Positions 1 to 6,554 are shown, counted from the first letter of the stretch. The stretch: DNA of 11,534 nt from Deltaproteobacteria bacterium (GCA_024274995.1 JAJSAA010000098.1:1-11534); one strand, 5' to 3'. The notes: a model not told the origin generated them from the letters alone. Numbers and translations are program-made.

Positions 1-214
1 ACTCACATCGAACCTAAAAAGGGGGCTTTCTCCTGGTAATGTAGTACTAAAAAAAGGAGAAGCAAACCTGCCCAAAAAAAGCGTCATAAATATAACTCAA
101 ATTTATACCGTAGACGAAAGTGATCTTTTTGAAAAAATAGGCAAGGTAAATAGTGCGAGATTAGAAGAAATATTAAAAGGAATACAGCTGCTTACGGAGC
201 CAAGAGAGTTGTAG
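1..214 (+). CDS. PemK/MazF-family toxin, C-terminal part (5' end outside window)
   Basis: The frame starting at base 2 is open for 70 codons and stops with TAG at 212-214. It reads LTSNLKRGLSPGNVVL followed later by LPKKSVINITQIYTVD and a final helix ending LLTEPREL. The S-P-G-N-V-x-L segment, the 'L-x-K-x-S-V-I-N-x-x-Q-I-x-T-V-D' strand and the closing L/I-rich helix match the C-terminal half of PemK/MazF endoribonuclease toxins, which cleave mRNA in type II toxin-antitoxin pairs. The N-terminal half, which carries the start and most of the active site, lies outside the window, so neither intactness nor a neighbouring antitoxin can be judged. It sits next to two other toxin/defence-type genes. 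Confidence 0.82.
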   Translation, partial: LTSNLKRGLSPGNVVLKKGEANLPKKSVINITQIYTVDESDLFEKIGKVNSARLEEILKGIQLLTEPREL

Positions 215-336
215 ATAGGTGACAATCCGTCTGCTCTATCAAATCAGAGAATAGTTCCGGGGCAAAAGGGAGTGTTGTTGATTAATTGATTTAACGGTTC
301 TGTTTTACTGAAATCGCGTGTATGCCAAAGAAAGCA

Positions 337-1581
337 TTATATACAATGCACAGGAACCTGAATAATTTTGTCGGTCAAAAGTTCAACCCGTTTAGCGGTG
401 TTGATGATAATACCGTAATCCGCCTTGGTGTCAGCGATAAAATTTTCCAATCCGCACAGAGATTTTCGATTTACAACAGAATTGAGTTTGATCTCAATGG
501 GCACGATACCAAAATCGCCCTCGATAATAAGATCAACTTCGGATTTGTCAATAGTGCGGTAATAGCTAAATCCAAGTTGAGTTGCCATGGTTGACTGTAA
601 CCCACGAATAACTTCTTCAATTACAAAACTTTCAAAGGAAAAACCGGCAACAGGGTGCAGGCGCAATTGATCTACGTCTTTAATCCTCAGGAAATAATGC
701 AATATCCCCTGGTCTCTAAAAAAACCTTTATTTGACTTCTGGACTTTTTTTAACAAATTTCCAGTATATGGTTCCAGGTTTCTCCACATGAATGTCTGAT
801 GAATAATATCCAAATAGTCTTTAACTGTAGACACACTTATCTCAAGAGCCCTGGCCATATTACTCATATTTAACTGATGCCCGGAAAATTGCGCCAAAAG
901 GGTAAGAAAACGTCTATAATTATGAATATTTAATTTAGGGAACAAGCTGCGGATGTCACGTCCAAGGTAATTACTTATATAATTATCCTGCCATTGTTTA
1001 TAATATTCATTGTTTGACTCGCCCTCAATAAGTGGTTCAGGAAAACCACCTTTGAACCAAACGTGCATTGTCTGATCTATGCTTAGCAGTGATTGCAATT
1101 GCATAAAATCTTTTGACCTGGCTTTGGTTACCCCCTCAGCCATAATTTTGTAGAAATCAGAAATTTCTTTTTCGTAGAACTCTCCCTGTTTAAACGGCCA
1201 CATTTCAACTGTTGCAAGCCTACCAGCAAGACTCTCCGTAATTCCCTTTACAATTTGAGGGGAACTTGAGCCTGTTAGCAGAAAGCGTCCTTTTTTTTTG
1301 CGATCATCGTCAATAACACCCCTGAGAACCTTAAAAATCTCAGGATATTGTTGTGCCTCATCAATAATTACCCCATCTGTATTAATGGCAAAAAAGGTAA
1401 TGGGGTCATTGCTGATCAACTGATAATCATCGGGACTTTCCAGATCATAATATTTCCAGGTTGGCCGTAACTGCTTAACAAGTGTGGATTTGCCACACTG
1501 TCGCGAGCCAATAAGTGCAACTACGGGAAACATAGCCAGTAGTTTATTGATTTTTGGTGCAAGATATCGAGTTTTACCCAT
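337..1581 (-). CDS. AAA_14/DUF4143 family ATPase
   Basis: This is a 414-residue protein of the large accessory ATPase family with an AAA_14 domain followed by DUF4143. The Walker A motif GSRQCGKST is at about residues 25-33 and the Walker B motif VIIDEAQ at about 71-77. A sensor-type LLTGSS follows at about 101-106 and LAGRL at about 118-122. DUF4143 covers roughly residues 170-380, with a helix-turn-helix-like stretch (about 238-262) and a C-terminal EVDLIIE ... IEIKLN pair (about 348-367) resembling a PD-(D/E)xK nuclease core. Length is normal for the family and the frame is unbroken. The biological role of these ATPases is not settled; they are scattered, horizontally moved genes often found near toxin-antitoxin loci, as here. 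No Shine-Dalgarno precedes the ATG at 1581; the start lies inside a 37-bp palindrome, which suggests autoregulation. Confidence 0.9.
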   Translation of the reverse strand: MGKTRYLAPKINKLLAMFPVVALIGSRQCGKSTLVKQLRPTWKYYDLESPDDYQLISNDPITFFAINTDGVIIDEAQQYPEIFKVLRGVIDDDRKKKGRFLLTGSSSPQIVKGITESLAGRLATVEMWPFKQGEFYEKEISDFYKIMAEGVTKARSKDFMQLQSLLSIDQTMHVWFKGGFPEPLIEGESNNEYYKQWQDNYISNYLGRDIRSLFPKLNIHNYRRFLTLLAQFSGHQLNMSNMARALEISVSTVKDYLDIIHQTFMWRNLEPYTGNLLKKVQKSNKGFFRDQGILHYFLRIKDVDQLRLHPVAGFSFESFVIEEVIRGLQSTMATQLGFSYYRTIDKSEVDLIIEGDFGIVPIEIKLNSVVNRKSLCGLENFIADTKADYGIIINTAKRVELLTDKIIQVPVHCI

Positions 1582-1619
1582 GATATTTACAAGTTACTCG
1601 TAAATATCATGGGTGTCAA
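1577..1619 (-). promoter_or_regulatory. Promoter/operator of the DUF4143 ATPase gene: consensus -35 next to a 37-bp palindrome
   Basis: On the minus strand a perfect TTGACA (plus positions 1614-1619) is followed directly by a near-perfect palindrome at 1577-1613. Its outer 14 bases on each side are exact reverse complements, and the full 18-base arms differ at one pair around a central base at 1595. A 17-base spacer from TTGACA leads to TAACTT, a weak -10, inside the palindrome. The predicted transcript would start close to the ATG (1581-1579), so it would be leaderless or nearly so, which fits the missing Shine-Dalgarno. The palindrome could be a dimeric repressor operator or, if transcription starts further upstream, an RNA hairpin hiding the start codon. 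The inverted repeat is seen directly; its function is inferred. Confidence 0.6.
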
Positions 1620-1634
1620 CAGGTAGTTACAGTA

Positions 1635-1681
1635 CCTCTTTTACACTCTTTAGCGGCAAGGCGTTGACTCATGCTGCAATT
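1635..1681. repeat. Copy 1 of a 48-bp imperfect direct repeat flanking the abiE operon
   Basis: This stretch aligns with 3723-3770 at about 42 of 48 columns with one single-base gap. The shared core includes CACTCTTTAGCGGC and TTGACTCAT. Both copies are in the same orientation, one upstream and one downstream of the abiEi-abiEii genes, about 2.1 kb apart. The rest of the 276-bp gap 1614-1889 holds a run of eight C at about 1812-1819 and no ORF that I can support. Confidence 0.7.
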
Positions 1682-1830
1682 ACCATAATGGGTACAGTAG
1701 ACGCCCTGCTGTGCGTAATTAAGGGCGTATTCGGGGACATCTATGATAAAAAGTCCCAAAGGCATTCTGAAAATGTTCATTAGTTCATGCAATAACGCAA
1801 GCCTCAAGCCTGCCCCCCCCACCGAAAAAA

Positions 1831-1895
1831 TACCCATAAAAGCTTTCTAATGGACAAACAATCCAGTATGTTACTAATATGGGTACATATTGGAG
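1831..1895 (+). promoter_or_regulatory. Probable abiE promoter with overlapping inverted repeats
   Basis: TGGACA at 1851-1856 and TAATAT at 1875-1880 are separated by 18 bases and could act as -35 and -10. The -10 overlaps a 16-bp palindrome, AATATG-GGTA-CATATT, at 1876-1891. A second inverted pair, TACCCATA (1831-1838) with TATGGGTA (1878-1885), brackets the -35. AbiEi antitoxins are known to repress their own operon by binding inverted repeats upstream, so these are good operator candidates. TGGAG at 1891-1895 serves as the ribosome binding site. The promoter boxes are only moderately close to consensus. Confidence 0.45.
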
Positions 1896-1901
1896 CTAAG
1901 T

Positions 1902-2534
1902 ATGGATATAATTGCACTGAGAAAGAGCATTTCGGCTAAGTATTTTGACTACCAACGTCTTTGCACTGTCATTGTAGGGAAAACTAACAAACGTCGATTT
2001 ATTGGCCAACTAATAAAGAAAGGGTATATTGTCAGAATAAAAAAGGGGCTTTATGTATGGAGTGAGCAGCTTGACCCAACAGGCTATTCAAAAGAAATAC
2101 TGTCCAATTTGATCTATGGCCCCTCTTATGTCTCACTTGAATATGCCCTTTCTTTTTACGGGCTTATTCCTGAAAGGGTAGAAGCAGTCACTGCCGTGAC
2201 ATTCAAGAAAAATAAGCTTTTCATAAGTCCAGCCGGTTCCTTTGAATATTCGCATTTGTACAAAGGAGCTTATGCGGCGGGGGTAAAACTCTATACTATC
2301 AATCATACAGAAAATTATCTTATTGCCTGCCCCGAAAAAGCGTTGCTTGACTATATTGCTCTTCGTGTAAAGAAAATTGATTCTGACACACACTTGTCTC
2401 AACTTCTGCATGACGACATGAGAATAGATGAGGATGAGTACGAAAAGTTGAATATGGACTTACTTATCAATTATGGAGCATTGTATCGTTCAGCGGCAAT
2501 TCATAAGTTCATAATAAAGGTTAGTAATGGATAG
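1902..2534 (+). CDS. abiEi: AbiEi-family antitoxin / transcriptional regulator (type IV TA)
   Basis: This 210-residue protein matches the AbiEi antitoxin family: an N-terminal winged helix-turn-helix followed by a conserved C-terminal domain. The wing segment RRFIGQLIKKGYIVRIKKGL is at about residues 31-50. The family-typical PSYVSLEYALSFYGLIPE is at about 74-91 and ACPEKALLDYIALR at about 142-155. In characterised AbiE systems the antitoxin neutralises the toxin without stable binding and represses the operon through upstream inverted repeats. I chose ATG at 1902 because TGGAG ends 6 bases before it; an in-frame TTG at 1890 would place the start inside the operator palindrome and has no ribosome binding site. 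The stop overlaps the toxin start by 8 bases, indicating translational coupling. The frame is intact. Confidence 0.9.
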   Translation: MDIIALRKSISAKYFDYQRLCTVIVGKTNKRRFIGQLIKKGYIVRIKKGLYVWSEQLDPTGYSKEILSNLIYGPSYVSLEYALSFYGLIPERVEAVTAVTFKKNKLFISPAGSFEYSHLYKGAYAAGVKLYTINHTENYLIACPEKALLDYIALRVKKIDSDTHLSQLLHDDMRIDEDEYEKLNMDLLINYGALYRSAAIHKFIIKVSNG

Positions 2535-3390
2535 TATAATATTGCAAATGCTGGAAGAATATGATTGTCGAAACGCCTCTGATTATGAAAATGCCTTAAA
2601 GGAGATCATGCAGGAAATTACACTGCTTGGCCTCTGGCGCTCTAAGTTTTATGAACACGCTTTATTTTATGGCGGTAGCGCCTTGAGAATTTTACACGGC
2701 CTCACCCGATTCTCAGAAGATCTCGATTTTTCTCTGTTGAAGCCAAATCCTGACTTTGATTTTTCAAAATATTATGCTGCCATAGCGACTGAATTAGAAG
2801 GGTTTGGTTTTGATGTTGACGTACAATCGAAACACAAGTCGATTAATTCTCAAATAGATTCTGCTTTTATTAAGGCCGGAACAAAAATAAATTTTATCAG
2901 GATTGGAGTACCGGGGAGGATTCTGGATCGCTTGCACCATAATCAAAACATAAAAATAAAACTTGAAATTGATATAGACCCGCCAGGAAACCATGGAGTT
3001 GAAGTTAGAGACATATACCGGCCAATTCCCTTTCAGATTAAAACCATGCCAATTGCTGATCTTTTTGCGGGTAAGATTCACGCTATACTTGCCAGAAACT
3101 GGCAGACAAGGATAAAGGGAAGAGATTATTATGATTTCCTCTGGTATCTTGGCAGAAATTCTGCTCTAAATCTCAAGCATTTAGAGACAAGACTACAGCA
3201 AAGTGGTCACTTGGATGGCCCGCTGACCGAAAATCTCTTCAAAGAAATTATTACCCAAAAATTCAAGGTAATTAATATTGAAAATGCGAAAAGAGATATT
3301 AAACCCTTTTTAAATGACCGAGAAAGGTCGACACTTGAATTATGGTCTAACGAGTATTTCATGAAAGCTGTTGATCGCATTCAATTTTAG
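2527..3390 (+). CDS. abiEii: AbiEii-family nucleotidyltransferase toxin (type IV TA)
   Basis: This 287-residue nucleotidyltransferase-fold protein is the toxin partner of the preceding antitoxin. The diagnostic motif YGGSALRILHGLTRFSEDLD is complete: GGSALR at about residues 49-54 and the catalytic SEDLDF at about 63-68, giving the GS...DxD signature. The third acidic strand KLEIDID is at about 145-151, and the downstream FAGKIHAILAR (about 180-190) with KGRDYYDFLWYL (about 197-208) is typical of AbiEii/MenT-like enzymes. Characterised relatives transfer nucleotides, for example to tRNA acceptor stems, and stop growth or block phage. The ATG at 2527 lies inside the end of abiEi (8-base overlap) and the protein looks full length with all core residues present. 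The actual substrate here is unknown. Confidence 0.93.
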   Translation: MDSIILQMLEEYDCRNASDYENALKEIMQEITLLGLWRSKFYEHALFYGGSALRILHGLTRFSEDLDFSLLKPNPDFDFSKYYAAIATELEGFGFDVDVQSKHKSINSQIDSAFIKAGTKINFIRIGVPGRILDRLHHNQNIKIKLEIDIDPPGNHGVEVRDIYRPIPFQIKTMPIADLFAGKIHAILARNWQTRIKGRDYYDFLWYLGRNSALNLKHLETRLQQSGHLDGPLTENLFKEIITQKFKVINIENAKRDIKPFLNDRERSTLELWSNEYFMKAVDRIQF

Positions 3391-3777
3391 TTTTGTCGCA
3401 GGAAGTTCTTTGTTGAAATATAGCCAATGTAAGATGACACCGAATAAAGGCAAGGCCATGATGCTTGCACGTCAATGGGGGTGGCGGATCATGCTAACTA
3501 CATGAAAAGACGAGCAATGCTGCTTGATATTGGCCTGATGTTCTGTCTATTAGGGATTATTCAACGAAGGGTGATAATGGGGGGTGATAATGGGGACGTC
3601 CTTAAATAAGTAAATAACTTGTGGTGTAAAAAGATGCTTTTATTAATAGGTAAAAACGAGCGACATGCCCTTGCGGACAGGTCTTCATTCTTGACCGAGG
3701 CTTCAGGTGCTAAACATAATGACCCCTTTTGCACTCTTTAGCGGCCAAGGCTTTGACTCATATTGCAATTGACTAAA
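3391..3777. other. Gene-poor gap with a 13-bp tandem repeat and possible transposon-end debris
   Basis: I see no supportable gene in this gap. A short plus-strand ORF from ATG 3502 ends soon after the repeat and has neither a good ribosome binding site nor a recognisable family. GGGTGATAATGGG occurs twice in perfect tandem at 3569-3581 and 3582-3594. It is followed by GGGGACGTCCTTAAATAAG, which recalls the ends of IS200-like/REP-associated transposase (RAYT) elements. That resemblance is from memory only and was not checked by search. Confidence 0.4.
3723..3770. repeat. Copy 2 of the 48-bp imperfect direct repeat flanking abiE
   Basis: This is the downstream counterpart of 1635-1681, in the same orientation, with about five substitutions and one extra C. 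Similarity ends shortly before the terminator-like hairpin at 3778. Together the two copies bracket the abiE operon. Confidence 0.7.
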
Positions 3778-3812
3778 CCTGCCTACTGGCCAGCAGGCAG
3801 GATTTTTTTTTT
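3778..3812 (+). terminator. Rho-independent terminator-like hairpin
   Basis: CCTGCCT (3778-3784) pairs with AGGCAGG (3795-3801), and the interior CTGGCCAG (3786-3793) is itself self-complementary. The stem is followed by A and ten T residues (3803-3812), a strong intrinsic terminator on the plus strand. It sits 390 bp after abiEii and directly before the cobN remnant, so it may be a leftover of an older leader or operon end. It may alternatively be a dispersed palindromic repeat. Confidence 0.65.
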
Positions 3813-4566
3813 GCCAAGGACATCAGCCGCTTACCCACCAGGGCCGCCTGGCAGGTGGATGTAACCATCGAGACCTCGGGGGTTATGCGTGATATGGTGC
3901 CCCATTTCTGCGAGCTCATGGATCAGGCCGTGGTTCTAACCGGCGGCTTAGATAAACCCCCAGAGCGTAATTTCATCCGCAAACACATTGAGGAGCAGAT
4001 GGCTGAATTACGGGCTGACACGGCCAATGAGTTAAACGAGGCCGAGATGCGCCGCGCTGCCGCATCTTTTCCCAGCCACCCGGCACCTATAAGGTTCAGG
4101 AGTCGGCCTGGCTCTGGATGCCTCAGCCTGGGCTACGGACAAAGACCTCGCCAAAGCTTACATCAACTGGGGCGGTCACACCTATGGCGGCGGCCGGGCA
4201 GGCACGGCCGCCCGTGATCTGTTGGCCAAACAAATAAACCGCTTAGACATTGCCTATATGAAACAGGCCAGCGAAGAATACGACATCCTTGACTGCGGGT
4301 GTGCCATGATGGTGAGCAGCCGGATCAATAACCTTTTTAAATGGAGTGCCGTGAGTCATGCCGTACCCAAAACACTTTTCGACCAGGTGGCGGCCGCCTA
4401 TATCCAGGATAAAGAAAACCATGACTGGCTGAGCCGGGAACCCCCCTGCGGCATGGAAGAGATAATGGGCGAGGTTCAGGAAGACTTTCAGGGCAGCAGG
4501 GTGGAGATAATACAAGCCGATGATGTTGACAAATGGCATCTCAAATGGGGGATCACGAAAACATAA
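3813..4566 (+). pseudogene. cobN: cobN remnant (cobaltochelatase large subunit, C-terminal region)
   Basis: This is the eroded C-terminal part of a CobN-family cobaltochelatase, which inserts cobalt into the corrin ring. The first frame reads VDVTIETSGVMRDMVPHF and VVLTGGLDKPPERNFIRKH. The protein then continues in other frames as RIFSQPPGTYK and as GVGLALDASAWATDKDLAKA, then YINWGGHTYGGGRAGTAARD. One-base losses at about 4060 and 4099 explain the frame changes. After YDILDCGC (about 4303) the text jumps to INNLFKWSAVSHAVPKTLFD, skipping what is normally about 80 residues. After about 4447 a second jump joins to MEEIMGEVQEDFQG. It ends normally with VDKWHLKW and a TAA at 4564-4566. The usual protein exceeds 1,200 residues, so most of the N-terminal part is also missing. 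It cannot make a working enzyme. Deletion sizes are estimates from memory of the family. Confidence 0.92.
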
Positions 4567-4681
4567 AGATATTTTAATAAAACCTTAATCTTCGACTGCC
4601 ATATTGATTTAGTAAAAAGAAAATCCCAAATCCGGGAGCAGTAATTCTTAGGTAAATCTATTTTCAAGGAGGATTGGCATC

Positions 4682-6058
4682 ATGAAAAAGGTTTTATGTT
4701 CAACGGCATCTATTTTGACCGGTTTTTTTGTTATGTCTATAGCGCTGACACCCCCAGCCGCCACTGCCAGTAATCTAAAAATCTTTCGTAATGAGAACGG
4801 GAAGACAGCGTTTCATTACGAGCCTCGAGAATTTGAGGTACACTCGCAAATTTTAAACCGGCCGCTTGATACTGTGAATTTTTCCGATGGGATAAACTAC
4901 GATACAACACTAAAATTCACTACCGGCATCGGCAGCGGCGCCTTCCATTACCCAGGTGATGACCGCAATACGGTTTATACGATCAGTGACCGAGGCGTAA
5001 ATGTAGATTGTGATGATGACGTGGATATTATCGGCGCTGATATTTGTTCAAATGGTAAAATATTCCCGATTGCCAATTACGCTCCCTCTATCTTCAAACT
5101 GCAGAGGCATGGACATCATGGTTGGAGAATTACCGACGTTATCCGGCTCAAGGATGGTAACGGCAAACAGCTTACTGGTCTGCCTAATCCGCTTACTTCA
5201 ATGACTACTGAAACCGCTTATGATAAACAGGGTAACCCCATTGGCTTTGATGCGAACGGCCTGGATACCGAGGCTCTGGTGCGTCTGTCGGATGGTACTT
5301 TCTGGGTGAGTGAAGAATACGCTCCAAGCCTGGTGCATGTATCTGCGGGCGGCGAAGTCCTGGAGCGTTTAGTGCCCACAGGGATTGAGGGTGAACTGGG
5401 AGCGGCGGATTACCCGGTGGTGGGGGCATTACCGGAGATTCTGAGCAAACGCAAACTCAATCGCGGCATTGAATCAATTGCTGTATCACCGGATGAGAAA
5501 TACCTCTATTTCACCATGCAAAGTCCTTTGGCCAATCCAGACAAAAAGGCTTATAAAAAATCGCGCAATGTCCGATTGTTTAAAATGGATCTGCGGAACG
5601 AGGAAGTTGTCGGTGAATATGTTTATGTAATTGACAAACCGGATACTTTTCTGGCTGATAACACGACCAGGCAAAACAAGGTCAAGGTCAGTGAAATGGC
5701 GGCCTATGGAAATGACAAGTTAATTGTCCTTGAACGCATTAACAAGACCACCAAGTTGTATCGTGTGGAGTTGGATGATGCCAGCAATATCTTAAATTCA
5801 GAATGGGACAACACCGCAACCTCGCCTTCTCTGGAGCAGTTGACAGATCTAAGTGACGAGGCCATCATACCGGTTGGCAAGGAAATCGCTCTGGATTCAG
5901 CTACCGATTTACCGCCAGAGGCACTGCCAAGCAAGATTGAAGGGGTTGCTATTCTCAATGATCATGAATTGTTTATGATCAACGATAATGATTTTGGCAT
6001 CAAGGGCGCGGAGACGCATCTTATCGACCTCAAGGTTAACAGACAGTTTTTTAAATAA
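4682..6058 (+). CDS. Secreted esterase-like/phytase-like family protein
   Basis: This intact 458-residue protein belongs to the phytase-like (esterase-like activity of phytase) beta-propeller family. A signal peptide is clear: MKK, a hydrophobic stretch ILTGFFVMSIAL, and a likely cut after ATA near residue 29, so it is exported. Family landmarks are YTISDRGVNVDC (about 99-110), the DTEALVRLSDGTFWVSEEYA block (about 195-214), NRGIESIAVSPDEKYLYFT (about 260-278) and KIEGVAILNDHELFMINDND (about 418-437). The acidic CDDDVD cluster near 110-115 may bind metal. AAGGAGG at 4666-4672 lies 9 bases before the ATG, an excellent ribosome binding site. Substrates of this family are mostly untested; phosphate or ester release outside the cytoplasm is a guess. 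It stands alone between the cobN remnant and a transposase remnant. The 115-bp stretch before it gives no convincing promoter. Confidence 0.85.
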   Translation: MKKVLCSTASILTGFFVMSIALTPPAATASNLKIFRNENGKTAFHYEPREFEVHSQILNRPLDTVNFSDGINYDTTLKFTTGIGSGAFHYPGDDRNTVYTISDRGVNVDCDDDVDIIGADICSNGKIFPIANYAPSIFKLQRHGHHGWRITDVIRLKDGNGKQLTGLPNPLTSMTTETAYDKQGNPIGFDANGLDTEALVRLSDGTFWVSEEYAPSLVHVSAGGEVLERLVPTGIEGELGAADYPVVGALPEILSKRKLNRGIESIAVSPDEKYLYFTMQSPLANPDKKAYKKSRNVRLFKMDLRNEEVVGEYVYVIDKPDTFLADNTTRQNKVKVSEMAAYGNDKLIVLERINKTTKLYRVELDDASNILNSEWDNTATSPSLEQLTDLSDEAIIPVGKEIALDSATDLPPEALPSKIEGVAILNDHELFMINDNDFGIKGAETHLIDLKVNRQFFK

Positions 6059-6212
6059 GCTGAAAGCATCCTTGCGGGCATTAACAGTCTGATTCAAGCA
6101 GCAAAAGCCAGAGTTTGCGGATACCGCACGAACAAGAACTTAATTGCTATGATTTACCTCATCTGTGGTAAGTTTAAAACTTCGGGATAGCTACCTGAAA
6201 CAGCGAGGCACC
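6059..6212 (+). mobile_element. ISL3-family transposase C-terminal remnant with candidate right end
   Basis: Codons 6062-6190 translate to ESILAGINSLIQAAKARV, then CGYRTNKNLIAMIYLICGKF and a TAG stop. The 'GINSLIQAAKAR-x-x-GYR-x-x-x-N-x-I-x-M-I-Y' ending is characteristic of ISL3-family DDE transposases. Only about 43 of the usual 400 or more residues remain, with no start. The fragment begins directly after the stop of the phytase-like gene and in the same frame. The sequence just past the stop, CTACCTGAAACAGCGAGGCACC (6191-6212, of which the outer GAGGCACC is the key part), is a plausible degenerate right inverted repeat. The element's other end is absent. Confidence 0.75.
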
Positions 6213-6372
6213 TTATAAAGAACAAACCACAATCCGGGACGGGCCCGCCGCTGTGACCGGGGACAAAGGTTGCATAATGTCACTATTTTCTTATCGCGGT
6301 CGTTTTTGTGATACAGAAAATGGGAAGACGCAACACAGAGATTGATCCGGGAGTCAGAATACCTGGCTGAAG
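6213..6372 (+). promoter_or_regulatory. Cobalamin riboswitch aptamer, 5' part degenerate
   Basis: The B12 box GCCGCTGTGA is at 6247-6256 inside the conserved core AATCCGGGACGGGCCCGCC ... ACCGGGGA. It is followed by GGGAAG (about 6332) and CCGGGAGTCAGAATACCTGG (about 6347-6366), the canonical 3' end. The 5' elements are poor: where the intact minus-strand copy has GGGAACCCGGTG, this one reads AAGAACAAACCA. The IS remnant ends immediately upstream, so the original promoter has probably been lost. It would have controlled the cobO-btuF-btuC operon through the terminator at 6465. In the family, adenosylcobalamin or related cobamides turn expression off. Whether this copy still binds ligand is doubtful. 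Confidence 0.9.
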
Positions 6373-6464
6373 ATAAAAGTGTACTGGAGAAAAGGTACAA
6401 CAAGCAGAGAATACACCCTCGTGGACAAAGGGTAAGCTTCTCCTCATTCGTGGAAAAATCAGGG

Positions 6465-6505
6465 AATCCCCGAACCAGTTTTACTATTGGTCCGGGGATT
6501 TTTTT
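6465..6505 (+). terminator. Riboswitch-associated rho-independent terminator before cobO remnant
   Basis: AATCCCCG (6465-6472) pairs with CGGGGATT (6493-6500), extended inside by ACCA (6474-6477) with TGGT (6488-6491), and is followed by a run of seven T. It lies between the aptamer and the cobO remnant, the position of an expression platform. It is nearly the same hairpin as the one before btuB at 10757-10799. Confidence 0.85.
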
Positions 6506-6554
6506 GCCCATACACCTTTGTTTGGGGGGTATCTCTTCAGCCAAAAAACAACTC

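Noticed and set aside
322..594. Plus-strand 90-residue ORF
   Set aside because: It lies antisense inside the C-terminal coding region of the DUF4143 ATPase and has no family signal.
1664..1690. TTGACT ... CATAAT as a promoter inside repeat copy 1
   Set aside because: The spacing is too short (14 bases) and the second repeat copy lacks a -10-like sequence.
1688..1783. Plus-strand 31-codon ORF (MGTVDALLCVIKGVFGDIYD...)
   Set aside because: It looks somewhat protein-like, but it is very short, has no ribosome binding site, and I cannot tie it to any family.
1616..1837. Minus-strand 73-residue ORF between the ATPase and abiEi
   Set aside because: It has no ribosome binding site or recognisable family, contains repeat copy 1 and a poly-C run, and its counterpart at the second repeat copy is broken by a stop.
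3475..3606. Short plus-strand ORF (MGVADHANYMKRRAMLLDIG...)
   Set aside because: There is no ribosome binding site, it ends inside the tandem repeat region, and no family is recognised.
4567..4681. Possible phosphate-responsive (Pho box) promoter before the phytase-like gene
   Set aside because: CTGCCATATT resembles half a Pho box, but no second direct repeat at 11-base spacing is present.
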